A DNA stretch of 64,000 nt from Flammeovirgaceae bacterium UBA1842 (GCA_002338655.1 DDIU01000012.1:1-64000), one strand, 5' to 3'; shown: positions 45,412-54,970, counted from the stretch's first letter. Notes: generated by a model from the sequence alone, not told the origin. Translations and numbers: made by a program.

Positions 45412-46644
45412 TTAATGGAAAAACATATAACCAAAAACTATTGCCGCAATTATTCCTGCAAGATCGGCAATTAATCCCGCAGTTATGGCATACCTAATGT
45501 TTTTGATGTTAATAGAGCCGAAATAAACCGCTACAATATAGAAGGTTGTTTCCGTTGCTCCTCTAAAAACACTGGCCATTTGACCTACAAATGAATCTAC
45601 CCCATGTATTTTTATGGTCTCAATCATCATGCCCCTAGCAGCTCCGCCACTTAAAGGTTTCATAACAGCCACCGGCAAAGCATCTACAAAATCAGTGTTC
45701 ATACCTGTAGCAGCCACAACAAACCTGATACCCTCTATCAGATATTCCATTGCACCAGAAGCCCTGAAAACACCTATACCTACAAGAATAGCAATGAGGT
45801 ATGGAATGATTTTAATGGCTATCTGAAAACCATCTTTGGCACCCTCAATAAAGGTATCATAAAGGTTAATCCGTTTTCTAACACCTAGAAACAGAAAACA
45901 CATTATAAGTGTAAAAATAATGAAATTACTGGCTACGGTAGATATTTGCCCAATCTCTTCTTGGCTTAACTGGGTTAGATAATAAACCAAAGAACCAATG
46001 ATAAGGGTAAGGCCCCCTAGATAAGCAAGTATTACTTTATCAAGAAGATTGATTTTTTGATAGATAGATACTGTAATTAGGCCAACAATAGTGGAACAAA
46101 AGGTGGCCAATAATATGGGCATAAAAACATCAGTAGGATTGGTTGCCCCCAGTACTGATCGATCTACCAATATGGTCAATGGAATAATGGAAAGTCCTGA
46201 GGTGTTCATAACTAGGAACATGATTTGTGCATTGGAAGCCTTGTCCTTGTCAGGGTTAAGCTCCTGCATCTCATTCATGGCCTTCAGGCCAAGTGGGGTA
46301 GCGGCATTGTCCAAACCAAGTATATTGGCGGAAAAATTCATAATGATCGAGCCCGCTGCTGGGTGATCTCTTGGTATTTCAGGAAATAACCGACTGAAAA
46401 AGGGCCCCACCAATCTGGATAATATTTTTACCATTCCACCTTTTTCACCGATTCGCATAAGCCCTAACCAAAGCGACATTACGCCAGTTAAATAAAGTGA
46501 TATCTCAAAACCGGTTTTTGACATATCGAAGGTAGAGTTCACCATAGCGGTGAATACTTCAGTATCTCCAAAAAAGAAGAGTTTAACTAATGCAACAAGA
46601 AATGCAATAAAGAAAAACCCGATCCAGATATAATTGAGTACCAT
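45412..46644 (-). CDS. SpmA/SpmB-type nucleoside recognition membrane protein (fused)
   Basis: The 410-residue protein has about eight hydrophobic helices and two nucleoside-recognition (Gate) domains in one chain. The first half has MSLWLGLMRIGEKGGM and NFSANILGLDNAATPLGLKAM (SpmA-like); the second has GAKDGFQIAIKIIPYLIAILVGIGVF and GRPLSGGAARGM-like sequence (SpmB-like). In sporulating firmicutes these are two proteins; in Bacteroidota, which do not sporulate, a single fused protein is common. Its cargo is not known. Confidence 0.88.
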   Translation of the reverse strand: MVLNYIWIGFFFIAFLVALVKLFFFGDTEVFTAMVNSTFDMSKTGFEISLYLTGVMSLWLGLMRIGEKGGMVKILSRLVGPFFSRLFPEIPRDHPAAGSIIMNFSANILGLDNAATPLGLKAMNEMQELNPDKDKASNAQIMFLVMNTSGLSIIPLTILVDRSVLGATNPTDVFMPILLATFCSTIVGLITVSIYQKINLLDKVILAYLGGLTLIIGSLVYYLTQLSQEEIGQISTVASNFIIFTLIMCFLFLGVRKRINLYDTFIEGAKDGFQIAIKIIPYLIAILVGIGVFRASGAMEYLIEGIRFVVAATGMNTDFVDALPVAVMKPLSGGAARGMMIETIKIHGVDSFVGQMASVFRGATETTFYIVAVYFGSINIKNIRYAITAGLIADLAGIIAAIVFGYMFFH

Positions 46645-46695
46645 AAGAATTTAAACTAATCAAAAAAGCTGAATAAAGTGATAATTCTATCCGGT

Positions 46696-47394
46696 TTAAT
46701 CATTTATAAGATTAAGTATATGACAAGCAACCAATCCGGCAGTTTCTGTTCTTAACCTGCTCTTACCAAGACTTATTTTCTTAAAACCGGCTTTTTCTGC
46801 CTCCAGTAGCTCGGTATTGGAAAAATCACCCTCTGGCCCAATAAGAACATGGTAGCGATCATTTTTGCTAGCGGCTTCCTTAAGGTGCAATGGATTTGTA
46901 CTGTCTACATAGCCAATGAATTTCTGTCCGGTAAGGTCAGCTTTCAAAAAATCAGAAAATTTGGTGATTGGGTTGATTTTGGGCAAACTGGCTTTAAGTG
47001 ATTGCTTCATGGCACTAATGGCCTTTTTTTCAACTCGATCCAACTTTAGTTGTTGTCTTTCTGAGTTTTGACAGATCACAAAACTTAGTTCATCAATACC
47101 GATTTCTACAGCCTTTTCCACCAACCACTCAATCCGATCGATGTTTTTGGTGGGGGCAATGGCTAGGTGAATGTTATACGCCCTTTTTTCTTCAGGGGAT
47201 TTTTCCTTTATGGCTAGGAGGCATTTTTTACTATGGGCTTCTTTAATCTCACAGACATAAAAATTCCCTTGCCCGTCAATGATATTGATAAGGTCATCGG
47301 CCTTTTTTCTTAAAACTTTAATGCAATGCCTAGCTTCATCTTCATTTAGAAGAAATTGATCACCAGTAATATTTGGCTCATAAAAAAGTTGCAC
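46696..47394 (-). CDS. rsmE: 16S rRNA (uracil-1498-N3)-methyltransferase RsmE
   Basis: The 232-residue SPOUT methyltransferase has the N-terminal PUA-like part (EARHCIKVLRKKADD) and the C-terminal knot with LIGPEGDFSNTEL and SLGKSRLRTETAG, which bind AdoMet. It methylates U1498 of 16S rRNA. The start is GTG at 47394; the sequence reads TAGTG with one base shared with the stop of the acyl-CoA-binding protein gene. Both genes are probably translated from one message. Confidence 0.95.
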   Translation of the reverse strand: MQLFYEPNITGDQFLLNEDEARHCIKVLRKKADDLINIIDGQGNFYVCEIKEAHSKKCLLAIKEKSPEEKRAYNIHLAIAPTKNIDRIEWLVEKAVEIGIDELSFVICQNSERQQLKLDRVEKKAISAMKQSLKASLPKINPITKFSDFLKADLTGQKFIGYVDSTNPLHLKEAASKNDRYHVLIGPEGDFSNTELLEAEKAGFKKISLGKSRLRTETAGLVACHILNLIND

Positions 47395-47648
47395 TAGGCA
47401 TACTTTTGATATAGGGAATCAACAAATTTTACATACTCTGTCATGGCATCCTCTTTGGACTTACCAACTAGTTCTGCCCATGCATCATGCTTGGCTATTG
47501 CCTTGAAGTCAAACCCTCCTGGCCGTGACTCTGTGTTATCGCCATCAGTAGCCTGCTTATAAAGAGCATATAATTTTAATAATTCATCATTAGCAGGACG
47601 TTGAGGCAACTCCTTTGATTTTTTTACGGCATTTTCGAATTCTTGCAT
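47394..47648 (-). CDS. Acyl-CoA-binding protein
   Basis: The 84-residue protein matches the length and motif order of ACBP: a four-helix protein with LYALYKQATDGD (the acyl-CoA-binding tyrosine and lysine region) and KAIAKHDAWAELVGKSKEDAM. It binds medium- and long-chain acyl-CoA in the cytoplasm. Most bacteria lack it, but several Bacteroidota carry it. It lies between gltA (terminator between them) and rsmE. Confidence 0.93.
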   Translation of the reverse strand: MQEFENAVKKSKELPQRPANDELLKLYALYKQATDGDNTESRPGGFDFKAIAKHDAWAELVGKSKEDAMTEYVKFVDSLYQKYA

Positions 47649-47659
47649 AACTATAAAAT

Positions 47660-47691
47660 AAAAAAAAGGCCAAGTATTTAGTACCTGGCCT
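47660..47691 (-). terminator. Intrinsic terminator of gltA
   Basis: On the minus strand AGGCCAGGTA, a loop CTAAA and TACTTGGCCT form a 10-bp stem with one G-U pair, followed by seven Ts. It begins 19 bases after the gltA stop codon and separates gltA from the acyl-CoA-binding protein gene. Confidence 0.85.
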
Positions 47692-47709
47692 ATTTATCAA
47701 AATTTGTTT

Positions 47710-48996
47710 TTAACGTTTGTTCATTTCTTTGTAAGCTCTCAAATTTTCACCTACATAGATTTGTCTTGGTCTACCAATAGGTTCGTTGTTTTCGCGCATT
47801 TCTTTCCACTGAGCGATCCAACCTGGTAATCGGCCGAGTGCAAACATTACTGTGAACATATCCACAGGTATGCCTAAAGCACGATAAATGATCCCTGAAT
47901 AGAAATCCACGTTAGGGTAGAGCTTTCTTTCAACAAAGTAAGGGTCGCTCAATGCCTCTTGTTCCAATCCTTTAGCTATTTCCAAAATAGGGTCATTGAC
48001 ACCTAATTTGTCCAATACATCATCAGCTGCTTTTTTGATAATCTTAGCCCTTGGATCGAAGTTTTTGTAAACCCTATGCCCAAAGCCCATTAATCTGAAT
48101 GGATCGTCTTTATCTTTGGCCTTGGCCATCCATTTCTTAGTGTCACCACCATCTTTCCTGATGTTTTCCAGCATATTGATCACCGCAGAGTTAGCTCCAC
48201 CGTGTAAAGGCCCCCAGAGCGCATTAATTCCTGCTGAAATGGAAGCATATAAACTAGCTTGTGCCGAGCCAACAATTCTTACCGTAGATGTAGAGCAGTT
48301 TTGTTCGTGGTCAGCATGTAGGATCAATAATTTATTGAGGGCACTGGCAATTACAGGGTCTACATCATATTTTTCAGCAGGTAAGGCAAACATCATTTTC
48401 AAGAAGTTGCCACAGTAATCTAGTGTGTTATCAGGGTAATTAACAGGATGGCCGATTTCGTTTTTATACGCCCACGCTGCAAATGTTGGCATTTTAGCCA
48501 TTATCCTGATAATACTCAGGTTTACTTTTTCCGCTGAGCGATTTGGATCTAATGATTCAGGGTAAAATGCCGTAAGGGCAGTTACCAAAGATGAAAGTAC
48601 TCCCATTGGATGGGCATTGGAAGGAAACCCTTCTAGTATTTTCTTGATGTCCTCATGAACAAGTGTATGTACTTTTATCTGATTTTGGAAGTCAGTCAGT
48701 TGTGGAACAGTAGGTAGCTCTCCATAAATCAATAAGTAAGACACCTCTAAAAAGGAGGACTTTTCTGCTAGTTCTTCAATTGAATACCCTCTATATCTCA
48801 AAATACCCTTTTCTCCGTCAAGAAAAGTTATGGCACTTGTTGTTGCTCCAGTATTTTTATAACCAGGATCAAGCGTAATCAGCCCACTTTCACCTCTTAA
48901 TTTCCCAATATCAACCCCTACTTCATTTTCGGTTCCTACTACTATTGGGAGTTTATAAGTTTTGTCTTCAAATTTAATTTCAGCTGTTTTAGACAT
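47710..48996 (-). CDS. gltA: Citrate synthase
   Basis: The 428-residue enzyme joins acetyl-CoA and oxaloacetate to citrate, the entry step of the TCA cycle. The active-site features are LHADHEQNCSTSTVRIVGS with the first histidine, LWGPLHGGAN, and FGHRVYKNFDPRA with the second. The sequence TFAAWAYKNEIG and PIGRPRQIYVG at the end belong to the family. The length and N-terminal beta-rich extension suit the NADH-regulated hexameric type. It is followed by its own terminator. Confidence 0.97.
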   Translation of the reverse strand: MSKTAEIKFEDKTYKLPIVVGTENEVGVDIGKLRGESGLITLDPGYKNTGATTSAITFLDGEKGILRYRGYSIEELAEKSSFLEVSYLLIYGELPTVPQLTDFQNQIKVHTLVHEDIKKILEGFPSNAHPMGVLSSLVTALTAFYPESLDPNRSAEKVNLSIIRIMAKMPTFAAWAYKNEIGHPVNYPDNTLDYCGNFLKMMFALPAEKYDVDPVIASALNKLLILHADHEQNCSTSTVRIVGSAQASLYASISAGINALWGPLHGGANSAVINMLENIRKDGGDTKKWMAKAKDKDDPFRLMGFGHRVYKNFDPRAKIIKKAADDVLDKLGVNDPILEIAKGLEQEALSDPYFVERKLYPNVDFYSGIIYRALGIPVDMFTVMFALGRLPGWIAQWKEMRENNEPIGRPRQIYVGENLRAYKEMNKR

Positions 48997-49076
48997 ATTG
49001 TTTGTGATTTTTAGAGTTATTCAAAGGTGCGTGAAATTAGCAAAAATTTGGGTCAAATAAAAGGCGTAAAAAGTGC

Positions 49077-49895
49077 CTAATTATTACCTAAAATTAATGG
49101 CATTCCATCTTTACCACTACCAACCACAACTACTTTTGTATTAGGTGATTTAGCTAATTCCAAAGTGGCTTCAATTCCACGCATTTTTAATAATTCAGGT
49201 GTTAAACTACTGTTAATGATTTTATTGGCTACGGCTTCTCCATCGGCTGCAATACGCTTTCTTTCGGCCTCGCTTTTTTCTTTGTCAAGTCTAAACTGAT
49301 AGGCCAATGCTTCCTGCTCCTGCTTTAGTTTATTTTCAATGGCCGTTTTTATTTGTTCTGGCAAATTGATTGATCTGATAAGCAAAGCACGCATTTGGCA
49401 GTTATTTTCTTTCAGACTGTTTTCTGTCTCTGTTTTAATCATTGACTCAACTTCACCTCTTTTGGTAGAGTAGATTTCTTCCGCTGTGAATCGTCCTGTT
49501 ACCTGACGAACTGCTGCCCTAACTTCTGGTATAACCAATGTCGTGATGTAGCCGGTACCAAAGTTTTCATGTAAATAACCTATTTGATCATAAATGGGGT
49601 GGAACCTTAATGTAACATCTACACTTATACTCAAACCATTTTTATCCAAAACATCCATTTTTTCATCAATGGAGTTTTCCTTTACATCATAAACATAAAG
49701 ATCATTCCAAGGGGCTTTCATACCAAAACCTTGTTGAATGACGTTGTCTTTATCCAATCCACCTTGAAACTTTTTGAAAATCACCGCTCTTTCTCCTGCA
49801 TCAATAGTATAGAATATACTTGATGATAGTCCGAAAAGTAAGAATAGGGCTACTACTGCTAATATTACAAAGGGTAAAAACTTTCTGTTGTCCAT
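49077..49895 (-). CDS. SPFH/prohibitin family membrane protein
   Basis: The ATG at 49895 gives 272 residues; an in-frame TTG further upstream is unlikely. One N-terminal membrane helix (about 5-28) is followed by the SPFH domain: TIDAGERAVIFKKFQGG, DVKENSIDEKMDVLDKNGLSISVDVTLRFHP, and a coiled tail QEALAYQFRLDKEKSEAERKRIAADGEAVA. Prohibitin-like proteins form large rings at the membrane and stabilise proteases and other complexes, for instance FtsH in other bacteria; no ftsH is near. Confidence 0.92.
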   Translation of the reverse strand: MDNRKFLPFVILAVVALFLLFGLSSSIFYTIDAGERAVIFKKFQGGLDKDNVIQQGFGMKAPWNDLYVYDVKENSIDEKMDVLDKNGLSISVDVTLRFHPIYDQIGYLHENFGTGYITTLVIPEVRAAVRQVTGRFTAEEIYSTKRGEVESMIKTETENSLKENNCQMRALLIRSINLPEQIKTAIENKLKQEQEALAYQFRLDKEKSEAERKRIAADGEAVANKIINSSLTPELLKMRGIEATLELAKSPNTKVVVVGSGKDGMPLILGNN

Positions 49896-49954
49896 TTTCT
49901 GGTGAATTATGTGAGTGCCAAAATTGGGCAACAAAAACTGAATTTCAAAGCCCG

Positions 49955-50905
49955 TTACTCACATACACGTTTTACTTTGTCAAAGTCTTCATAATATCCC
50001 AGTGCTCCTGCTTCATCCCAATCTTTGCAGGCACCCTCTTTATTGCCCATGGAGAATTTGCAATTCCCGCGCTTTGAAAAGTAGGTGCCATCCGTATTAT
50101 TCAAAACTATCGCTGTATTATAGTCTTCAAGGGCCTTTTCATATTTTCCCAGTGAGGCATATGACTGCGCCCTAAAGAAATAACTATCAGCATTTTGGTA
50201 GTTTTTAATGACCGCTATGTTGTACATAAATATGGCAGAATCATAGAGTTCCATTTTATTAAAGATATTTCCTTTATAAAAATAATAGCCGTAAAAATCC
50301 GGATTGATTTTAATTAGGTTGGAAACACTTTTCAGGGCAGATTTTAATTGATTGGCTCCATATTGTGCCTCAAACCGATAATAGTAATATTTTTCCTCAA
50401 AAGGCTTGAGTTTTGAAGCCATGTCATAATCATTGATCGCCCCATTAAAATCACCGAGTTCGTATTTCATTTTACCACGTAAAATATACGAATAGGCTGA
50501 TGTATCCGTTGGATTTAGGGATATGTAATTAGAAAAGGCTTCAAGAGCCTGATCCAATTCGCCTTTATTACGATAAGCAAAGCCTTTGTACATCCAAAGG
50601 ATTGATAAATTGGGATCGAGTGACTTTGCCTTCTCGAAGTCGTCTAATGCTTTGTCGAATTTATCAAGTTTAAAATAAGCGATGCCCCGATGAAAATAGG
50701 CATCAACCATGGAAGAGTCGAGCGCAATGCTTTGTGAGAGAAAATCGATGGCTTTCGTTTTATCAGCAGCGAGGTACCGATAGCCTTTATTGAATAAATC
50801 ACGGGCATTATCTTGGGCTTGAAGCTTGGAAAAGGAAGCGAAAAAAAGAAGGATGAAAAAAAAATAAAAATAAGAAGAATACAAAACTTTAATGAAATGG
50901 TTCAT
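49955..50905 (-). CDS. Secreted TPR-repeat protein
   Basis: The 316-residue protein begins with a signal peptide (FFFILLFFASFSKLQAQ) and contains seven or so TPR units, e.g. VDAYFHRGIAYFKLDKFDKALDDFEKAKSLDPN. The last part contains KFSMGNKEGACKDWDEAGALGYYEDF, a phrase typical of Sel1/TPR proteins of Bacteroidota. A protein-binding role in the periplasm or at the outer membrane is likely; the partner is unknown. It is divergent from rpoD, with 260 bp between. Confidence 0.85.
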   Translation of the reverse strand: MNHFIKVLYSSYFYFFFILLFFASFSKLQAQDNARDLFNKGYRYLAADKTKAIDFLSQSIALDSSMVDAYFHRGIAYFKLDKFDKALDDFEKAKSLDPNLSILWMYKGFAYRNKGELDQALEAFSNYISLNPTDTSAYSYILRGKMKYELGDFNGAINDYDMASKLKPFEEKYYYYRFEAQYGANQLKSALKSVSNLIKINPDFYGYYFYKGNIFNKMELYDSAIFMYNIAVIKNYQNADSYFFRAQSYASLGKYEKALEDYNTAIVLNNTDGTYFSKRGNCKFSMGNKEGACKDWDEAGALGYYEDFDKVKRVCE

Positions 50906-51165
50906 GTTATCAATCGGTCAGTAGACACATTCGTAATAAATGTAAATAATTCTTACCAGTATCAATTATTTTTTGTATCATGCGAAATTTCCCGAAAACC
51001 AACAGAATTCAGGGCTAAATAGGTTCGTGTGAAATGGTAAAAGAGTTTAAATACTTTCCAAAAATATTTATAATCATCAATAACGGGAACAAATTGTTAA
51101 TTAATTTGTTAATAACAGGTTGGCACAATAAAAAATAGCAATTATATATCAGGTAAATAACAAGA
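50906..51165. other. 260-bp divergent gap before rpoD
   Basis: AT-rich leader region of rpoD and the TPR gene. It contains TTGGCAC (51119-51125), the -24 half of a sigma-54 site, but no fitting -12 half, so I do not call a sigma-54 promoter. No other structure was seen. Confidence 0.4.
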
Positions 51166-52035
51166 ATGAGACAACTTAAGATTACGCAATCTATCACTAA
51201 CCGTGATAGTAGAACGCTCGAGAAGTATTTTAATGAGATTTCAAAAGATGAGCTTTTGACTCCTGAAGAGGAGGTTGATTTAGCTCAGCGAATTAGAGAA
51301 GGGGATGACGCAGCACTGGAGAAACTGGTAAAAGCGAATTTAAGGTTTGTGGTATCCGTAGCGAAGCAGTACCATTACTCTAACAAAATTCCTTTAAATG
51401 ATTTGATCAATGAAGGAAATTTAGGTTTGGTGAAGGCCGCCAAACGATTTGACGAAAAGAGAGGGTTTAAATTTATCTCTTATGCAGTATGGTGGATCAG
51501 ACAATCAATTATCCAGGCACTTGCAGAACACTCAAGGATAGTAAGGATTCCATCAAATAAAATTGGTGCCTTGTCAAAAATCGATCAGGCTTCTTCCTTA
51601 TTGGAGCAGAAGTTTGAACGTGAGCCTACTGACGAAGAACTGGCTGAATTACTTGATATGACAATTGATGAAGTAAGGACAACGGTTAGGTCACAAACAA
51701 AGCAGGTATCCATTGATAAACCATTTTCTGAAGATGAAGGAAGTTCTTTGTTGGATGTAATGGAAGATGAGGACAGCAATGAAGTTGACAATATCGTTTA
51801 TAAAGATTCTTTGCGAAGGGAAGTTGGACGTTTGCTTTCAACGCTTACTGAAAGGGAGAGAGTGGTAATCAATCAGTATTTTGGACTTAGCGAAGAGACC
51901 AGCCTTTCGTTAGAGGATATTGGTGAAAACTTAGGTTTGACTAGGGAAAGAGTAAGGCAGATCAAAGAAAAGGCTCTTAGAAAATTATCTAAGAACCCTA
52001 AGAACGAATTGCTGATCCCTTACTTAGCTAGCTAA
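51166..52035 (+). CDS. rpoD: Primary sigma factor RpoD (SigA)
   Basis: The 289-residue sigma-70 factor is the principal promoter-recognition subunit of RNA polymerase. Regions are clear: 1.2 (DELLTPEEEVDLAQRIREGD), 2 (LVKANLRFVVSVAKQY and EGNLGLVKAAKRFDEKRGFKF, YAVWWIRQSI), 3, and 4 (LTERERVVINQYFGL, then LGLTRERVRQIKEKALRKL). The short length, lacking region 1.1 and the long spacer, is normal in Bacteroidota and goes with their TAnnTTTG promoters. A strong bidirectional terminator follows. Confidence 0.97.
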   Translation: MRQLKITQSITNRDSRTLEKYFNEISKDELLTPEEEVDLAQRIREGDDAALEKLVKANLRFVVSVAKQYHYSNKIPLNDLINEGNLGLVKAAKRFDEKRGFKFISYAVWWIRQSIIQALAEHSRIVRIPSNKIGALSKIDQASSLLEQKFEREPTDEELAELLDMTIDEVRTTVRSQTKQVSIDKPFSEDEGSSLLDVMEDEDSNEVDNIVYKDSLRREVGRLLSTLTERERVVINQYFGLSEETSLSLEDIGENLGLTRERVRQIKEKALRKLSKNPKNELLIPYLAS

Positions 52036-52057
52036 TATTAGTTAATTAACTATCATT

Positions 52058-52087
52058 AAAAGGAGCATTTTTAAATGCTCCTTTTTT
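52058..52087 (+). terminator. Bidirectional intrinsic terminator of rpoD
   Basis: A 13-bp stem AAAAGGAGCATTT/AAATGCTCCTTTT (52058-52070 and 52073-52085) with a T-run to 52087. It also overlaps the stop of the minus-strand gene at 52071, with As that would serve as Ts in the other direction. Confidence 0.88.
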
Positions 52088-52640
52088 GTTCGCGTTTATT
52101 TATTTCAGTCTGTAGCTCCCTGCGCAGTTTCATTTGTTTGTCCAAAGCGGCTCTTTTATAGTCTTCAAATTTCAGCTCCAGTTTATCAAAGGCACTAATT
52201 TTTGTTTTTGCAATGTTCCTTCGTTCTTTAAGACTGATTATTAGAATACCACAAAACACCAGTAAGATGCCGATGATTGTAAAATTGAGGATTTTGTAGA
52301 AGGTCTTACCGAATTCTACCCCTAGCACATTAATATGGGAGGTAGCATACTGTAGTTCTTCAATGGTTGCGTCCCTAACCTCCAAATTTGCCTTCAATTG
52401 ATCGATGTTTGCTTTGTCAACAGAATTTTCGGATTGTAATTTGGCTATTACCGATTCTTTAGTTTTGATACTGTCCATCACCGATTTCCAAAAATCGTTA
52501 AGAACGTTTATTTTAATCACCTTATACTCCTTGAAGGTTTCTGATGATTCTTTTAATTCTTTGAATTGATCATTGATACCCGTAGCCTCTACTGCGTGTG
52601 CTGAGATGCATATCAAAAGGATAAAAAGAAGGGTTTTCAT
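52071..52640 (-). CDS. Membrane protein with coiled coils, unknown function
   Basis: The 189-residue protein begins with a signal peptide (MKTLLFILLICISAHAVEA). A coiled coil follows (about 60-105: KLQSENSVDKANIDQLKANLEVRDATIEELQ), then one membrane helix near 118-140 (ILNFTIIGILLVFCGILIIS), then a basic coiled tail. Homologues in Bacteroidota are sometimes mislabelled as tRNA methyltransferases, for which there is no sign here. It shares the terminator with rpoD. Confidence 0.75.
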   Translation of the reverse strand: MKTLLFILLICISAHAVEATGINDQFKELKESSETFKEYKVIKINVLNDFWKSVMDSIKTKESVIAKLQSENSVDKANIDQLKANLEVRDATIEELQYATSHINVLGVEFGKTFYKILNFTIIGILLVFCGILIISLKERRNIAKTKISAFDKLELKFEDYKRAALDKQMKLRRELQTEINKREQKRSI

Positions 52641-52882
52641 AGCTAGACATTATTTATATATGTAAAAGGAATTTTAAAAATAGCCATCCATATTCATTTT
52701 TATACAGCTTGTTTTTAAAGAACGATGTATTTTTCGACTAATGGAATTATAAACCGTTAAGATCGGGATTTTTAAGATGGGTTATAACCATAACTACAAT
52801 TAAATAAATAGCTGGTAAAAATATCGGTAAAGGTTAGAAGTTGGCCATTCTACTCCTTAATTTAACAGTTAACAAATAAGTA

Positions 52883-53512
52883 ATGGCCAAAACACCAATT
52901 TCTACCTACATGTCACATCCGTGGCATGGAATTTCATACGGCATTGATTCACCAATAATTGTTAATGCGTTCATTGAAATGACGCCTTCTGATTCGGTGA
53001 AATATGAAGTGGATAAAGAGACGGGCTTTTTAAAGGTAGATCGACCCCAGAAATTTTCGAATATCGTGCCTGCTTTATATGGCTTTGTACCAAGGACTTA
53101 CTGTGCTGAAAAGGTAGCAGACTACTGCATGGAGAAAACAGGTAGAAAGAACATTCAAGGTGATAAGGATCCGATAGATATTTGTGTATTGACGGAACGC
53201 AATATCACACATGGCAATATACTTGTCCCGGCCATCCCGATTGGAGGTTTCAGGATGATCGATGGGGGCGAAGCAGACGATAAAATCATTGCTATTCTCA
53301 AAGGAGATGAGGTTTTTAACAATTGGAATTCCATGGAGGACTGCCCTGATTCGCTAATCAATAGGTTAAAACACTATTTCCTAACCTATAAACAAATGCC
53401 CGGGGAAGGGTCAACAAAACTTACAGAAATTACGCATGTCTATGGCAAAGCTGAAGCCCATGAAATTATTCGTAGAAGTATGGCGGATTACAGGAACTAT
53501 TATGGCCAATAA
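52883..53512 (+). CDS. ppa: Inorganic pyrophosphatase
   Basis: The 209-residue family I pyrophosphatase hydrolyses diphosphate and so drives biosynthetic reactions. It has YEVDKETGFLKVDR, NIVPALYGFVPRTY, and the metal-binding GDKDPIDICVL, near residues 92-102. The longer C-terminal part after the catalytic core is typical of the Bacteroidota. SodC follows, 70 bp later, with its own start. Confidence 0.95.
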   Translation: MAKTPISTYMSHPWHGISYGIDSPIIVNAFIEMTPSDSVKYEVDKETGFLKVDRPQKFSNIVPALYGFVPRTYCAEKVADYCMEKTGRKNIQGDKDPIDICVLTERNITHGNILVPAIPIGGFRMIDGGEADDKIIAILKGDEVFNNWNSMEDCPDSLINRLKHYFLTYKQMPGEGSTKLTEITHVYGKAEAHEIIRRSMADYRNYYGQ

Positions 53513-53581
53513 TTTGATTTTAAACTGAAAATTAGATAAACTTTGGATAAACCAACATTAGAAAATAAACAATTAATTTTT

Positions 53582-54172
53582 ATGAAATACTTAAGTAAAA
53601 TTTTCGTGTTCGCAGGAGTAATGATGTTAGTATCCTGTGGTTCGCAGAAGAAGGAAGAAGCCAATGATGATGAAATGGCATCTGACACAGAAACTGAAAT
53701 GGCAGAAGAAGTAAGTCCAATGGCAATTGCTATGATCTCGAGCGCTAGTGGAAGTACAATGGGTGGGGAAGCAGATTTTGTTGATAATGGAGATGGCACC
53801 GTAACGCTCAACTTAAAAATTACGGGAGCAGTACCCGGAGAGCATGCATTGCACTTGCACGAGCATGGAGACTGTAGTGCCCCAGATGCTACTTCAGCGG
53901 GAGGACATTGGAACCCTGGAATGACTGACCACGGAAAGCGAATGGCAGAAGGTGGTGATTTCCATGCAGGTGATATTGATAATATTGTTGTAGGTGCCGA
54001 TAGTACAGGTACGCTTACTATGGTAGTTCATGGATGGTCTGTAGGAGGGCCTGATAGCACTAATGTAATCGGTAAGTCTATCATCCTTCATGCTAAAGCT
54101 GATGATTTTGTTTCTCAACCCTCAGGTGCCGCAGGCGCAAGGGAAGGTTGTGGAGTGATCACCGCTAAATAA
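53582..54172 (+). CDS. sodC: Cu/Zn superoxide dismutase, lipoprotein
   Basis: The ATG at 53582 gives 196 residues with a lipobox LVSC and lipid cysteine at residue 19; a TTG further upstream in frame is unlikely. The mature protein shows HLHEHGDCSAPD with copper ligands, GGHWNPG, and SIILHAKADDFVSQPSGAAGAREGCG with the metal/disulfide residues. It disposes of superoxide in the periplasm. The acidic linker between lipid anchor and domain gives reach. A terminator follows. Confidence 0.95.
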   Translation: MKYLSKIFVFAGVMMLVSCGSQKKEEANDDEMASDTETEMAEEVSPMAIAMISSASGSTMGGEADFVDNGDGTVTLNLKITGAVPGEHALHLHEHGDCSAPDATSAGGHWNPGMTDHGKRMAEGGDFHAGDIDNIVVGADSTGTLTMVVHGWSVGGPDSTNVIGKSIILHAKADDFVSQPSGAAGAREGCGVITAK

Positions 54173-54193
54173 AATGTAAATATTAATTATTGG

Positions 54194-54220
54194 AAAAAGC
54201 CGCTTTTAGCGGCTTTTTTT
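54194..54220 (+). terminator. Bidirectional intrinsic terminator of sodC
   Basis: Stem AAAAAGCCGCT/AGCGGCTTTTT (54194-54204 and 54208-54218) with a TTT loop and T-tail; it also serves queE on the minus strand, whose stop lies at 54219. Confidence 0.9.
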
Positions 54221-54965
54221 ATACCCCACGTTTATCACCATAGATTAGGATGTGCAGCCTATCAGTATAATTATACCCCATGGTTTTACAAATTTCAATT
54301 AGCCATTGCTGCTTTGCCATCAGCTGCTTGCCAGTTGTCCCCTGTGGCATGAGATAAATCTTATCAGCAGCAATTTTGAAAGTGCCTATTAGTGATTCAA
54401 TCTCTTCCAAATCTTCCTGCTTGTCAATCACGAACTTAAAATTGGCTCTTTTATTAGCATTAAAATAGGTGTATGCCTTTGCTTTTTCCCTTAGTCTTTT
54501 GCTGTTATTTGAATTTTCAAGTTTAGGCGAAACATTGTATTGATCAATGTGTTGGTCCAACTCTTGTAAAGGAACAATAGTGCCGTTGGTTTCCACTTCA
54601 ATCATGTATCCTGATTTTTTAAGGGCTATAGCCAATGGGATGAGCTCCTTTTGTTGCATTAACGGTTCCCCTCCAGTTAGGATTATCCTTTTACATGGAT
54701 AATTCGCTAATTCTGATATGATTTCAGCTACCGAAACTTCAACTATCCAGTCTTTCTTTATGTACTTCTCATAACCCTGTTGGTTATCATTGACATGGGG
54801 GAAAGGGGTGCTTTTCCAGTTCCATGTATAGTCAGTATCACACCAAACGCAATGAAGGTTGCAAAGTGACAGTCGAACAAAAATGGCTGGTTTACCAATA
54901 CTTTTCCCTTCACCTTGAATGGAGTAAAATATCTCGGGCTTTCCGTTTAGTTTAGCAAGTTTCAC
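54219..54965 (-). CDS. queE: 7-Carboxy-7-deazaguanine synthase QueE
   Basis: The 248-residue radical-SAM enzyme converts 6-carboxy-tetrahydropterin to CDG in queuosine synthesis. The start is GTG at 54965; no other start fits the conserved opening (KPEIFYSIQGEGKSIGKP). The iron-sulfur motif CNLHCVWC (CX3CX2C) lies near residues 33-40; TGGEPLM follows. A TAnnTTTG box ends 5 bases before the start codon, so the message appears leaderless. The other queuosine gene in this window, queA, is at 18111-19319. Confidence 0.94.
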   Translation of the reverse strand: MKLAKLNGKPEIFYSIQGEGKSIGKPAIFVRLSLCNLHCVWCDTDYTWNWKSTPFPHVNDNQQGYEKYIKKDWIVEVSVAEIISELANYPCKRIILTGGEPLMQQKELIPLAIALKKSGYMIEVETNGTIVPLQELDQHIDQYNVSPKLENSNNSKRLREKAKAYTYFNANKRANFKFVIDKQEDLEEIESLIGTFKIAADKIYLMPQGTTGKQLMAKQQWLIEICKTMGYNYTDRLHILIYGDKRGV

Positions 54966-54970
54966 GTTTG

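Noticed and set aside
51110..51165. A sigma-54-like TTGGCAC upstream of rpoD
   Set aside because: The -12 half (TTGCA) is not found at the required distance.
52071..52640. Label as tRNA methyltransferase
   Set aside because: The protein is a secreted coiled coil with one membrane helix and no methyltransferase motif.
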